Assembly (NCBI RefSeq): GCF_047495875.1
Contig: NC_092471.1
Coordinates: 6,407,001-6,471,000 of the forward strand
Direction: 5' to 3'
Origin: Pithys albifrons albifrons
Taxonomy: Eukaryota; Chordata; Aves; Passeriformes; Thamnophilidae
Length of the DNA stretch: 64,000 nt
Below the pieces are notes generated by a model, which saw nothing but the letters and a program-made list of their open reading frames with translations, did no database searches and had not been told where the DNA came from. Shown here piece after piece: positions 25,301 to 38,010 of the stretch (its first letter is position 1; every line of letters begins with the position of its first letter). The translations under genes and the position numbers were made by a program.

Positions 25301-28300
25301 TTTCATGTGACCAAAAAAAAGTGGGATAGGGGATTTGAAGTTTCTGTGAAATGCCCCTGACACAAGCAGTGCTTGTAAAATCAATATTGACAAAATGCTG
25401 CTCTGTGTTTTTGCTGAGCACTTGCATTCTGCAACAGTTTGCAGCTCTGTGTCATGTTGCAGCTTTAAATGTCTTAATGGGGCAGAACATGCCTTCACAA
25501 ATGAAATCAAAATTATCCACAGAGGAAATGGAAGAGCAGAAATGATCAGATAACATGTCTGTTTCCAAATAAACACTGTTGTATGATCAATACTCATTTT
25601 GAGAACACAGTTTGTTTTAGCCTCACTGGAGTCTTTTACTGGTGAGCAACAAATGTTTTAAAACACCAAGCCATCCACATTCCTGGGGTAGTTCAGTAGC
25701 CTGATCTGACAAGTCCCTGAAGGATGGTAGGTCTACTATTCAGGACACGCAGTTGTCTAGAAGCTGGTCCCAGCCACACAGCACCTCTGCAGCACACCTC
25801 ACCTGTGCCTCACAGAGGGGACAACAAGCCTCTGGAGCCCCAGAACAGTGTCCTATGGCAAAATACTGAGGCTGAGCCCAAGATCATGTTGAAGCTATCC
25901 AGGGGAATCTAGATATGGTCTATACAAAATGGAACAGTACATTTCTAAATTCTCAGTACTGTCATCTGCCTCCAGAGCTCAAGGTGACAGTAGGTGGGGT
26001 TGATTGAGGAGACAAATAATTGATGTACCAAATAAAGCACGGGTGTGAAGAGCCCTGGAAAAGGGCCTAAATTTCTTATGAAATAGATGAAAGCAACAAT
26101 GTAACTGAAATGTAAATGAGGGAGAGATGAGTGTAACCTCTTTCCATTTCAGGTCTGCTTAAAGCAAATAAACCAACCCTGCAGGGGTTTTTTTAAGCAT
26201 TTGGGGGTTTATTTTTAATAGGGTCATAATTAAATGGCATTTTTGTTGGACCTGAACTGAAATTTGGTTTTATGCTTTTCAGACTCTTGATATATGTAGA
26301 GATGTTAGCTTTTCATCCCAAGGCAGAAGGGAATATTCCTTTTTGCTCTCAGATATTTTCATGAGGCAGTTGAATAATTTTCTGCAGCTTTATTACAAAT
26401 CCCAAAGCTTTCTTTTGGGGGCTTTGTTCCACTTGTGATGTTGCCCTGACTCCTGGCCACACTTTTGCTGTTTAGCTGTGTGATCCCATCATCACTGGCA
26501 TAGCTGGGCAGGGTTCAGTAAGGCAGTACCTGGGCTGCGTGGCATCTGATAGCAGAATGCTCATTGGCTGAAATAAGTGCTTTCAGGATATTTGTGAGCC
26601 TCAAAAGATGGTCAGTACCTTGGAATCCTTTGGGAGAAATGCTGATGCAGCATGCTCTGTGAGTGTCTAATGACAACTCTCCCTCCTCTCACCCAGAGTG
26701 GGGCTGCCAGGCTGTGTCTGTGTTGGATGACAGAGGAGGGTTTCTTTCACTGAAAGCTTGTCCTTATCTTCTGCCTTGCATGGATCACACATTATTTTCC
26801 TGCTGTAGAAAGCAGTCCTTGAAAAATGTCTGTCCTTTCAACTGTATGTAGCATTATGGTCAACATCACATCTGTCTAAAACATGAGCCAATTTGTTCAA
26901 ATGATCAGTTGGCAATGAAACGTTTAAATGGTGAGGCAGGAGGGCAACAGGATTTTCATCATTTTCTTTTTAGTTATCCTCAGCTTAGCTGAAATTGGTT
27001 ATGTTGTTAGGTGGAGTCCCCCTCTGCTGGAGGCACTAGCATTTTGTAAGGGCTGGTTCCTGGACTGGTTGAGGTTCTTTTGGTTGTGAAACAGGCACAG
27101 AATTAAGATAAACCAAGACTTGAGAGAACAGGAGAGACAGTGCTAATTAGAGCCTGTTGTTAGGCCATCCACAAGTGAAACCATTTCTATTTTTCCCCTT
27201 GAATAAACACCAATGAATAAAAGGTTATTTGAGATTCTGAGCCTGAAGATGCTCTTCTTGAGAAAGCTGGGGTGTGCTGCTTCCCGTGGATGTCAGTGGA
27301 GCAAGGACACTAAGTACCTTGCAGGGTTGGAGCACAAGTCTGCAGTAGGATATGACAAGTTGCAGGAGTTACACACAATTAACTTAAGGAAAAAATCTAT
27401 GATCTTCACAAAGATAATGTATTTAGCTGGTTAATAGGGGGCCTGCTGCTCTGCAGATGCCGAGTCATTTACTAATTGCCTTACTTGCATCACTGCATTA
27501 AATTTTAGATCTGATCTCTAGTCCTCTGCTATGCCACAGAGCAAAAGGAAATCATGTGCTGCCCTCCCCTCTGCTGGCATGTGTTGACCTTTGGAGCCTG
27601 GGCTGTGTCTGGGAAACAGCACTGGGAGTCCAGGAGCATTGCATCCTCCAGCTCTGCTGGGCCCAGCTCGGCTTCCTGCCTGTGGAGCAACCCTCTGTTT
27701 GTCCACAGGCTGAGCATGCTCTGAAAAATAAACAAGGCCATGTCAGGTTGGCCTTTGCTGGAAATGCATCTCATCCTCTCTGTATTGTCATCTTTAAAAA
27801 GAGAAAGTTAAATTAGTGATGAAAGAGATTTAGGGGACCTGGGGGTGTGTTTGCAGTACAATGGACAGTGAAGCAAAAAGCTGCAAAAAATTAAATGTTC
27901 ATATCCTTTGAAGTCAGACTAGGGTACTGTGGCTCTGTTTTGATTCATGCCTGCTGGCAAAAATAAAGCAGGTTGTCAGTAAAGAAAGCCTTTCTTCAAA
28001 TCTATTTATTACAGCTAAAATATTCAACCCACTGGTTGGTTAGTGTATTGGTGCTGGCAACTATTGCAAAATTAGTAATGCCTCAGAGCTGCCAGGAGCC
28101 AAAGCAAAGGGCCTGGAGTGAGCCAAATCCTGTACTCTTGGAGCAAAGTTCCATCATTCTGCAAAGGACTGTGGAAACATGGATCAGATCAGCAGTGGCG
28201 CTAAAGAAGCCCATGTCCTACTGCATCAGAGCTTGTGGTTGAGTTGTGGAGCATTTATGTGAACTTCTGCCCTGTGGATGCTTTACAATACCATAAACCT

Positions 28301-29069
28301 TGGTCCCTTTGTTAAGCAGACAGATTTTCCTTTAAAGGCTTAAAGAAGGGACTTGACAGGTTCATGACAATATGTGAGACAGAGCTGATCCAACTGACCA
28401 GCAATGAGTGCAGGTCACACACTGCCCCACGATACCCCCTCTTCCCATCAGCTGCCAGTGAGAGGTGTTGGGTGGCAGGTTGGGGGGCTGGCATTACACT
28501 GGGGAAGTGCTGTCCATTCCCTGTGGTGCAGACCATGAGGAACAGGCATTCTGTGACATCAGGAAGTCTACAAAATGCCTGTTCCTGGCTCTCAGGCCTG
28601 TGAGGTGGGTCTGTGGCTCTCCAAGGCTGTGTGTCACTGCCTGTCTTGTCTAAGGTTAAAGATTTTGCTGCATACAGTGTTGGAGCTTGATTGCAGTTGT
28701 AAATGTGTTTAGCTACGCTTTGTAGAATACTCTTAATAGGAAAAAGAAAATAAAGTCTATTTTAAAAATATCTGAGGTACACAAGTAGAATATACCTGTG
28801 TGGCATCCAGTTTAGATAAATTAGATTTATACAGATGTCCTATTCAAGGACTGTCTAAAATATGAGTGCACTGGCTGCCCTGCTGAACACTTTGTCCATG
28901 AAGCACCAGACATTTCACTGGCATTATTTGAAGCTTCAGCCCTGCTTTTGTAATTTAAAGAAATAAATGAAAAACTCTCTGAACTTCCAGTTGATTCCTG
29001 TGAAATTACTTTTTCTAAGAGGAGTAGCTGAGGACCTGAATGTATAAACTTCATAGGATTTATCTGTTT
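22386..29069. other. Non-coding stretch, little structure
   Basis: No gene or interspersed repeat was recognised. The stretch contains a short 13-bp tandem repeat at 24181. The GC-richer stretch at about 27,540-27,760 and the one at 28,310-28,650 have several open frames on both strands, but none has a recognisable domain. They may be old unrecognised repeats. Confidence 0.5.
24181..24213. repeat. 13-bp tandem repeat, about 2.5 copies
   Basis: TCTTTGGCTTTCG, then TCTTTGGCTTTCA, then TCTTTGG run consecutively. It is a minor slippage repeat. Confidence 0.85.
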
Positions 29070-29130
29070 AGCCCTACTAGATGACCTCCAGTGGTCCCTT
29101 CAGACCTCAATTATTCTGGCATTCTGTAAA
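29070..29130 (+). mobile_element. CR1 LINE 3' end fragment
   Basis: CTAGATGACCTCCAGTGGTC (from 29078) followed by CCTTCAGACCTCAATTATTC and a decayed ATTCTG tail matches the 3' terminus of avian CR1 elements in sense orientation. Only about 60 bases are visible. It is diverged (an A substitution in CCTTCCAACC and a decayed tail), so it is an old insertion. Confidence 0.75.
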
Positions 29131-32100
29131 ATCACTTGGAGTATATTTACTGGCAGAAGCTTAAATTTGCTTAAATTTATTTGTTCATTGTTTAAACTGG
29201 AGTTCCATACTTTATTGTTATCTTGCTTAATGCAGTTTCCATTATGAGCATTGCTACCAGCATGACAAGCCTTTTAATACTTGAGAACTTTCTGGGAAAT
29301 CTCAAGTCACATAGACCACTCTCTGTGTCATCTGTTGCTTTTTTTGGGACCATTAGTGACTTTTGTCAAATAACCTTTTCCTAGCAGAAAATATCAGAAA
29401 CCAGACTGCACAGGTCAATACCTCACTGTAATCTGTCACCCCAAAATAAGGTTTCTGTAGCCTGGAGGGAAGGCACCCAGGGAAGCACACGGAGTTGCTG
29501 CCTCAGTAGCTGGTTTGCTGCGGAATGGTTCTCCCTCTGCCCTGGCTGCTTTCATGGTGCTGAGCTGAGCATCTCACTGGTGTACATATAAAACTTCCTT
29601 TTCACCTTTTCTAGCTCACAATCTCTCTTTTACAGAGATTTCAGTGTAAACATTCACAGCCAGAGTGCACGGATACAGTGATGTGACAGCCAAGTGGTTA
29701 ATTATAAATGAAAGAAAAACCCCTTTAAGCTGCGCCAGTCCATTCAAGTGATCCAGATTTGTCTGATAGCCTGTGTGATCATGCTTCAGTTAACTCTGTC
29801 ACAGTGGATTTTCTGTAGTTTGCAATCTCCCCCATGTTCAACTCTTGTTCATTGTTTTTGACATCAAATTTTGTGGTAAACCTTTGAAGGGGTCAGAAAT
29901 GATAAGCTAAAAAACCCAAACCCCCTATTTTCTTTAGTCTCTTTGTTAGATCTTTACGTTCTTGACTGTGGTATTGATGGAGATTTTCTTTGGAGTAAGA
30001 AAAGATTTTCCTCTGACTGTCCAAACAGTAAATGACATGTAATTGTAACAAGCAGTGTTATACTATAATTAGATACTAGTGCTACAAAACTGTTTGAAAT
30101 CAACAGATATGAAGGGGATGGGTGCTATTTTTAGACTAGGACTCTAGATAGGTGAAGAACAAAATTCTAAGCTGGATTTTGATTGATTTCTAGACACAGG
30201 GGAGAATCTACAGGCCAGGGAGAATAGGACTGACTGCCTAGAGGAAAATCTGTGATAGCAGGTGCCCATATCCCTGTAGCTGTGGAGCAGGCACCGCCGC
30301 AGCCAGACCATGTATAGGACTAGTAGGGCACTTCTAGTGCAGGGCTGAATGAAATCAGCAGGTTTTTACCTGCCTAAGACCATCCCTAGTGTGCCCTCTC
30401 AACAACTGTCTTCATGCTCTGGTCTCTGAGTCTCCCCTTGTGTTGCTGCCACAGCAGGAGAAACAGAGGCTTCTGTTTGTGTTACAGCTCCGTAAATCAC
30501 TCCAGCAGTGAACGTTTCCATGCCTGTGATTTAACTCCAGAGGAAGCTGCTGCTGAGAACATGACAAAGACTGGAGCAATGTGGAGCTTTTATACTGAGG
30601 AGTGCTGAGTACTTACATCCTCTTTACTTCATTTGATTCTTTATAATGTAATGGTGAATGCTGGCATATAATGTTCAGCCATGATCTGCTGGGCCTCAGA
30701 GGAGCAGCAGTGATGGATTCAGCCCTGACCTGAGCAGGGAGCAGAGAGATTCCTGTCCCCATGACATCAAGCACAACATGGGAGAGAGCTAAGCAGGAGC
30801 TTTTGCACCTCTGGTGCTCATGGGAGGGCAGGACCCAGCCTTTTTACCTCCTTCAGGAAACTCTTTGCCTCACAGGGAAGTTGACGGGCTCATAACATGG
30901 ATTGCAGCTGTCCACCAGGTCTGTGAAGCCTCAGTAATTCTCACTGTATCTGATGTTTGTCTTGACGTGTGTGAGTTTCCTCTGTAGGCAGAGATTTGTC
31001 ACTATCATTGCCTTTAATAGCTTACTGGAAAAAATATAGACTAATTTTTTTACTATATTTTAATTTGTTAGTCTTTTATTATGTTGGAGCTAGAAATCTC
31101 TGGGCATATAATTGGAGAAAATAGTAATTGCAGGGCTTGCTCATGCTAGCAGCTTCTTCCCATAGATACGATATGTTATGGCACTGTGTCTAAGACATTA
31201 GTTTAATTGGTCTGATGCAGACCTTCCCAAGTTGAATGATTTATCCTTATTTTATTACTTCGTTTCTACTTCAGTACTTCATTTGCTACCTGTCATAAAA
31301 GAGGAGACAAGGAGGCCAGTGTCTGTGTTGAGAATGCAGAGGATCAGTACCTTTTGTAAATCATCCTGATGGTGGTGAACATTTTAATGTCTGTAATCCA
31401 GGCTATGAAGGAAATTGCTGTTCAGCTTCTGATGAAACCGAATGTAGTGTGATAAAAGAGCAGAAAGGCCCATTCTGAATAACGGGAACAAAAGTTATGC
31501 AACATCAGTGACTGTAACTTATGGGAATGTAAGAGAAAAAAAATATAAACTGTACCTTGTTCCTCCATTTTTTGTCGTAGTATAAACTCATGCCCTAGGC
31601 GATAACAAATAATAAAAACAACAGTGAAGCAAGAAATGTTTACAACAAACCACATCTTTAGATTTTCCCCTTTTCTTTCCTCATCTTGGTAACAAGAGAG
31701 TACAGGCAAAACATTTCTTTTCTTTCCAGGGTCACTAAAAGTATTTAAGATTCATTGCACTTCATTGGCCCTGATTTCTGCATCATAGAGCTTGAACAAA
31801 TTGTGAGAGCAGTTGCTAAGTAAAATGAGCATTATTTTATTATTGGGCAAACAAGGTCTTTGAAAGCAGGGCAGAAAGCAGTAGGTGCTGTAGATCTCTT
31901 GCCTGTCTTATGTGTCTTCCTTCTCTAAATAAACTACCTAATAGGGCACATCCCTTCTCCTGCCATTCAAAGTCACATTTGCATCCTCAAGGACTAAATG
32001 TATGCTCCTGTTAGGTGTATGGACTCTGAAAAGAAGAAAAAGAAGTTGGATCCTGTTCCAACTGGTGCCAGGACAGCAGTGTTGGCAATGTTCCGGTTGG

Positions 32101-34589
32101 AAAGGCTCCTGGCTGAGCGGGATCAGTCTTTCATTCTTGTCGTGTTTGATTTTTTTGCCGCTGTTCTTTCTTCCTTCCTTTTGACAAAGCTGTCAAAATC
32201 CATGATGTTCTGATTCTCTGCAAGTTTGCTGTACAAGTTTAGTTTGCAAATTGAAACATGAATTCCATCCCCACTCTTCTATCATACCATTTGTGTACAA
32301 GCGTCTACGAAAGTGCATTGACTTACATTGCAGAAAGCTGGGGGTGTTTTTCTGTGAGCTCACAATTGTGTATTAGTAGTGACCTTCTGTGCTGTCCATC
32401 TCATTCATTATAATAGGACCATTCCCTGGCCAAAGACATGGATCTTAGTAGTAGAAATATTGAGATTTATTTTATTTCATGTAGCAAACTACATCCTTAA
32501 CAGACCCAGGGGTGATGACTGAGAACTGGCAGAGAGGGTTCACACCTACACAGCAAAGAGGGAGTCTTGCTGTAGAGGGCAAGGATTCTTTTCTTATGAT
32601 TCTGTGAGCTGTCCTCTCCTGCCAAGATATCCTATTTTGGGTAGTTGAAGAATGTCTTAACTTCTACTCAGACATCACAGATGAAACCTCAGACAGAAGA
32701 ACTGAAGTGGGACCTCACAGCACGGGGAAAAAAACTTTGTTTGCAAATGCAAAGGGGTTAAATAATGCTTACAAATCTTAGGGCCTAATTTCTCTGTCCT
32801 GTACATGGGGGAAGAGAGCAGGTTGCACCTAAGCTGTAGGACAGCAAGCTGGACAAACAGAGAAGACTTGGTTTGCACCGTCCTGGAGGCCATTTGCTTC
32901 CACTGCTGGTATTTACAGACTAGTGGCTGCTCCTGAGCTGTAGCTCCACATCTGTCTCACATGACTTGGCCCTTGGCACTTGCCTTTCCTGGGCTCCATT
33001 CCATAAGGTGTGCTGTAAGGCTGTAGCTACACCTCCCATTTTACACTGTGTTTGCCTCACCTACCACTGAATTCAGCCTTTGGAGTTATTCAGCCAAACA
33101 CCCCACTCCCTTTATAATAAGTGGATATCATCACTCTGTACATGGGCCTTCCTACATGTGCTGTGATTTTCTCAGCAAGCCCCAGATCCTACATTTGAAA
33201 TCCCTGTGCTGCCCAGAACCAGAGAAATGCAGACCTTGGGGCTTTGTCAAGTGTCACTTACATGGGCAGGCTGAGGCAATGTAAGTCTGGTTCCAGGCAG
33301 CTGTGTGATTTTAGGTTTATCCTCCCTTGTCAAAGAGGATGTTTTGTAGGTATGTGTATGTCACGTGATGCTTTATCATTGTGTACACACAAGATGGTTT
33401 TTGCCCCAGTTCTCTGGCATCCTGTAGACCATATGACATTTTGGTGGCTCTTCAAGAACTTCAAGTGTTGCATATTTTCCTAAAAGAAAAATCTGATTCT
33501 TGTTGTTCTCAGTGGAGCAGCAGGATCATAACACCATTCCAGAAGTTCTCATTATATTTTTACAGACATTTTCTAACTCCTTCTCAAGTTGTAATTGTGC
33601 CATTTCTTTTTCCTGAGAGCACTTTTGGCACTGTTTACTGAAGGTGAACTTGCAAATATGTAATGTCTTGGAAAAAAATTCGCCATTTACTGTGTAGCAA
33701 ATGCCTTGCTCAAAAGCATCTCTAGGCTTAACATGGGGATGACATTGCATGACTAAAGGCCTTAGCTAGCTGACCTTTAGCATCCCTCTAAAAATAGATC
33801 CCTTTCAATGCTGGCTGTCTTTCAGTGGCAGGTGGGGTTGTGCAATGGTCTTCATTACCTCTGGCACTTTCTCAGTGAAGCATGTGAAAACTAGGCAGAT
33901 TTTCACTGTCTATTCTATAGCAACAGCCTGCATTTCTTAGTGGAAAGACTTCCCATTATCTTATATTTTTAAATGTCTTTAAATAAAAGTAGTATTGACC
34001 ACAAAGATCAATGCCAGTGCAATTTAAAGGTACATACTCTCTTTTGATGCCAGTTAATCTAAGTTTGAGCTTTGTGGTTTGGTTCAACCTAATAGTAATA
34101 AGAGCAGTTCAGAACTAATATTTTATAATCATCAGTGCTTATGAAATGTAATGACAGAATTGAGAGCCCTTAGGTTAAATAAAGGCATGGATTATTTAAT
34201 TAATTGACTGAAGTTTAAATTCAATCTGATGGAACTTTAACTGGAATTTCTGTTCTTAGGTTTTCCCTAATGACTCTCAAAAGAAACCGAAAAATGTGTG
34301 ACAGTTGGTTTTGTATCTAATTATGAAAATATATCTAGTTCTTTCTGTGGCCATCTTTGGGAGGAAGGGAAATCCAAGAGAACAGCAGGAGTCCTATATC
34401 TGGAAAAGAAAATATACCTTCTGCTTTTAATTGTTGTGTAAACAGTGTATCAACAATGATGAGATAATTTGGAAGTGGGAGCTGTGATAGATGTTTCAGT
34501 GTAAGTGGAAAATTCATTCCAAACAAATGTAATCCATTTTAATACTTACTGAAAGTGGTATTCTCCTCTTATGCCTTTCTCTTGTCAGA
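29131..34589. other. Non-coding stretch with one enhancer-like block
   Basis: The candidate element at 29630-29840 is listed separately. The rest shows no recognisable gene or repeat. A short hairpin, CTAAAGG...CCTTTAG, lies at 33753-33780. A CpG pair at 30293-30297 is isolated. Open frames reach only about 95 codons. Confidence 0.5.
29630..29840. promoter_or_regulatory. Candidate conserved non-coding element
   Basis: The block reads like a vertebrate non-coding constrained element: TGTAAACA (forkhead type), GTGGTTAATTATAAATG (homeodomain type), TGATGTGACAG (TALE type) and a retained CpG in GCTGCGCCAG. No coding frame or repeat explains it. The call is based on texture only. Confidence 0.3.
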
Positions 34590-34682
34590 TTTCAAGGCTG
34601 GAATAGCTTTAGGACCTTTGTGGGTTAGTCTAGATGATCTTTAAAGGTCTCTTCCAACCCAAACCATTCTATGGTTTTATGA
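34590..34682 (+). mobile_element. CR1 LINE 3' end fragment
   Basis: TTCAAGGCTGGAATAGCTTT and then TAGATGATCTTTAAAGGTCT, CTTCCAACCCAAACCATTCT and ATGGTTTTATGA follow the 3' end of CR1 in sense orientation. A middle portion of the consensus is missing or diverged. It is strongly 5'-truncated, as is usual for CR1. Confidence 0.85.
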
Positions 34683-34775
34683 CTATCCCCATGTTACATT
34701 TTTAACTTAACACATATGATACTTTCAGATATTGCAATAAAGATATTTGCATTAAAGATTTATTGGGAGTCTCAG

Positions 34776-34822
34776 CACCATAATTACGGTGGCTGGCACA
34801 TAGCATATTTATACTTTGTATT
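34776..34822 (+). mobile_element. Possible MIR/L2 3' end relic
   Basis: ACGGTGGCTGGCACATAGCA resembles the 'acagtgcctggcacatagtag' segment shared by MIR and L2 3' ends, and an AT-rich tail follows. The match is only about 20-25 bases, so the call is tentative. Confidence 0.3.
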
Positions 34823-34848
34823 ATTCCAATTAATGCATGTTGTGTAAA

Positions 34849-34870
34849 AATAAAATCTAAAAAAAAAAAA
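34849..34870 (+). other. AATAAA followed by A12, retroposon-like tail
   Basis: AATAAA (34849-34854) is followed four bases later by twelve adenines (34859-34870). This is the arrangement at the 3' end of a reverse-transcribed polyadenylated RNA. The upstream 150 bases match no mRNA I recognise, and no clear target-site duplication was seen. It may equally be a chance A-run. Confidence 0.3.
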
Positions 34871-35280
34871 GGCAAGAGAAATCAGAACAAAGAGGTATTT
34901 TTAGGAAAATATACTTAAATCTCACAGCAGGATTGTCTGTGTTTATCAGTCTTCTTGGGGAATTTTGGAAAGCGCTGCTAAACTGGGATTTGGAGTCCAT
35001 GGCTCCTTTTCACATTGTCTCTGCTGCTGGAGTTACTGTAATTGCAATTTCCATATTGTATCTCTTCAGAATCAATTAGTAGTGTTTTGTTTCATAGTGA
35101 AATACAAATAATTTTCTGCTTCTTGATGGTGCATGCAGGAGTGGGCAGGTCTAAAGAGGGCTATTTGAAAATGAGGCATCTTACTAGTTTTGATGCAGGG
35201 AGCTTCCCTCAGTCTATCGGTCCATGTATCAAGTAAAGTAAAACATAGCTGAGTTGCAGAATTCCACCAAAGTCCTGCTA

Positions 35281-35342
35281 GACTGTATCAAACCACTTGG
35301 TCCAAGTAGCCTGTCTTCTACAGCCTTCAGGCCATGCTGAAT
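35281..35342. mobile_element. Possible ancient CR1/L3 relic
   Basis: ACCACTTGGTCCAAGTAGCC and then TGTCTTCTACAGCCTTCAG loosely match the amniote repeat text 'ggtccatctagcccagtatcctgtctcc'. The match is short and gapped, so confidence is low. Confidence 0.25.
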
Positions 35343-36239
35343 GTTATGGTCTCTGGACATCATGGCTGGTTATTATCAGTTTGAGGATTTTGGTTTTTAC
35401 CTCAAATATGTGCCACGTAGCTTAATTATTGTTTTATTTTTTATGTTCTCTTTAAGCTGCAGTGAAAATATTTCTCTTCCTTTAAAGGAAGGCCTGTCAC
35501 TGCCATTTATATTTCTGGGTTTTGGTTGCACAGGGGAGATCCATGAAAGTCATTGGCAGTGCCATTTCTATCACCAATTCAGAAATTACAGTACAGGTAC
35601 ACCTTGTGCTTTCATCAGTAATGTGGGTCAGAGAGGAGAATTTTACCATTGTATCTTTCAGTCCTTAATTATGATAGCACCTATTTAATGCAATTTTCTC
35701 TATCCTTTATTGTTGTATTTGGCCGAATTCTGTTGCTTTTTGTGGAGACCTATTGTTTAGGTCAGACTACTGTCTGTCTGACTGCAGGATCAATCTAATT
35801 ATAAGTAAAAGAGCAAACTCGTGAGAAACTAATAATAACCCTTCATCTAGTGACACTCTATGATGATTTCCATGTTCTCCTTGTAGCACGTGGATTTCTG
35901 AGCATAATACACCGAAACACCCTCCCAGCAGAAGCAGTGGAATCAAACTTTGTTTTTGAATGGAATATACTGATGCATAAAATGAGATGAGGAAATCCTG
36001 GTGAAAATTAAAGTGATAAATCATAGTGAAAAAGAAGTCCCAGTGCAACACCCCTGAGTGCTCTAATAGAAAATTAACCCTTCATACAGTGTTTGTTTTC
36101 AAGTTATTCTCTCAGTCCCATTATAGAAATATTTCAACTTTGCTATTGTTATTTTTTTGAATATGGCCATTCTCTGTATGGTAATAAATTTCTGGTATGT
36201 CCTAAACAAGCCTAAAATAATTAAAGTGAAAGTGTGTAT

Positions 36240-36370
36240 CACAGGCAGGTGGTGACCTTCCTGAATGACCAGCATCTAATGCCGTCTGCTTTTTATCCTG
36301 CGCAAATCAGTGAGGCAAAGAAAGAAGCAGATGTCGTTAGAATGACTGTGTAACAACAAATTCATGCAAT
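36240..36370. promoter_or_regulatory. Candidate conserved non-coding element
   Basis: Three CpGs are retained within about 60 bases (GCCGTCTGC, CTGCGCAAATC, GATGTCGTTAG) in an otherwise CpG-poor area. Homeodomain- and POU-like words (TTCATGCAATTATATC) follow. No repeat or coding frame explains it. The call is based on texture only. Confidence 0.3.
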
Positions 36371-37683
36371 TATATCATGCTGTGTTCACATTTTGTTTTT
36401 TTCAGAATCAGGTCAGTTTTGCATAGACCTTTTTTTTTGCCAAAACTCATTGTGCGTCTTTTAGCTTTTTTATTTTTTCTTGGAAATACTGCCTTAAGAC
36501 CTGAAACCAAATTAGACATACAAATAGAGAAGATGCATTTATAATGAACTTTTGAATTATCTGAAAGAAACTTTGCAGCATCTTGGTTAGCCTGAAGTAC
36601 TTTATGTTCAGAATGCTTTTGTTTTATAAAATTGGCTGATGGTTTGACAACTTTAAAATAAACAGACGCCCATGTTTGAGTATTTCCCTCAAGCTGAAAC
36701 TGAGCCAAGAGCTGCACCACATAGCAGTGAAGTGTGTCTCCTTGCCAAGCATCTCTTATCCATCCCTCTGGAATTTTAATTGTATATATTTTCTGTCAAG
36801 TTGCAGTTCTCTCGTTTGTTATGTCCTCCAGGTAATGTAATAGAGAACAATCTGTGCACTGCACAAAGCAGTTTGATGTGTTCGTTATCCCCTCATCCCC
36901 ATCCAGGAGCTGCAGTCAGGTTGGATGATTTAGCAGGTCCAAGCTGCCAGGCTTTTATGTTGCAGGGGCTTCAGGTTTGTAATGAAAACCTATGCTTGTT
37001 GCATGACTTCTTCCCACTATAAAGAGAGAGCATTAAAAGAGAATTTCAAAACTTGTGCAAGTAGTAAGTGACAGCTGATTCCACGCATATGTGCTTTTGC
37101 CTCTTCTCAGCCAGGCTTTGTTAGTCAAGAAGCAGTGGAAGGATCCAGAAAGCTTTCCTGAAATATTGCTTGTTTCCTGAACTGATCTCAGTTTACTGAC
37201 ACTCCTTTCTATGACTGAATGATTGCTTTTTTACTTCCAAGTGTTAAAATAACCTCTACTATTGCTAGAAGAGCTTTAATACATAGAAATAAATTAATAT
37301 GTAGCACTTATTAGCTCAAGATGTGGATAGCTGCTGGCTAGTAAAACTGCTTTGTCAGGGAGAACATAAAAGTGGAGCAGAATCAATCACCAGGAAAAAC
37401 CTTAACATTGCCAGTGGGTGATGAAGACAGTTCCTCATGTGCAGCGAGCAAGAACATCGCTGTACTGCCCCAGGTGGGTCCAGCCCTGAGTGATGCTGTC
37501 TGGGGATAGCAGGCAGCAGTGTCCTATGATTTAGTGCTCCTCATGGTTCTGTTATTTAATTGGCAGTGTGTTTCTAAGCCAGAGAGAAAATTGACTTTAC
37601 TCTTCCAGTGTTGTGTTTTCAGGAGATGTTATTTAGAGATGGGTGAGGCTTCATCGATTCCTGGAAGTACAAGGGCAAGACTT

Positions 37684-38010
37684 AGAATCATAGAATCGAT
37701 TGGGTTGGAAAAGACCTCTGAGATCATCGAGTCCAACCCTTGGGCCAACTCTGGTCCATTTACTAGATCATGGCACTCAGCGCCACGTCCAATCTGCGTT
37801 TAAAAATCTCCAGGGATGGTGAATCCACCACCTCTCTGGGCAGGCCATTCCAATGCCTGATTACTCTCTCTGGAAAGAATTTTTTTCTGATATCCAACTT
37901 AAATTTCCCCTGGCAGAGCTTGAGCCCGTGCCCCCTTGTCCTATTGCTGAGTGCCTGGGAGAAGAGACCAACCCCCACCTGGCCAGAACTTCCCTTCAGG
38001 TAGTTTTAGA
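37684..38010 (-). mobile_element. CR1 LINE, 5'-truncated, ORF2 C-terminus intact
   Basis: The plus strand begins with AGAATCATAGAATCGATTGG (the reverse complement of the CR1 3' tail) and runs for about 327 bases through AATCTCCAGGGATGGTGAAT to CCCTTCAGGTAGTTTTAGA, where it is truncated. On the minus strand, 37763-37978 is open and ends in the CR1 ORF2 C-terminus: [19 protein letters not shown], then [18 protein letters not shown] and a stop. An intact short frame and low divergence make this the youngest CR1 in the window. The subfamily text resembles neoavian copies. The element lacks endonuclease and reverse transcriptase regions and cannot move. Confidence 0.95.

Larger units (their letters stand above)
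34871..37683. other. Non-coding stretch
   Basis: No gene was recognised. The stretch holds a tentative ancient CR1/L3-like relic (35281-35342) and an enhancer-like block (36240-36370). The 116-codon minus-strand frame at 36370-36720 has a lysine-rich C-terminus typical of translated AT-rich DNA and no recognised domain. Confidence 0.5.
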
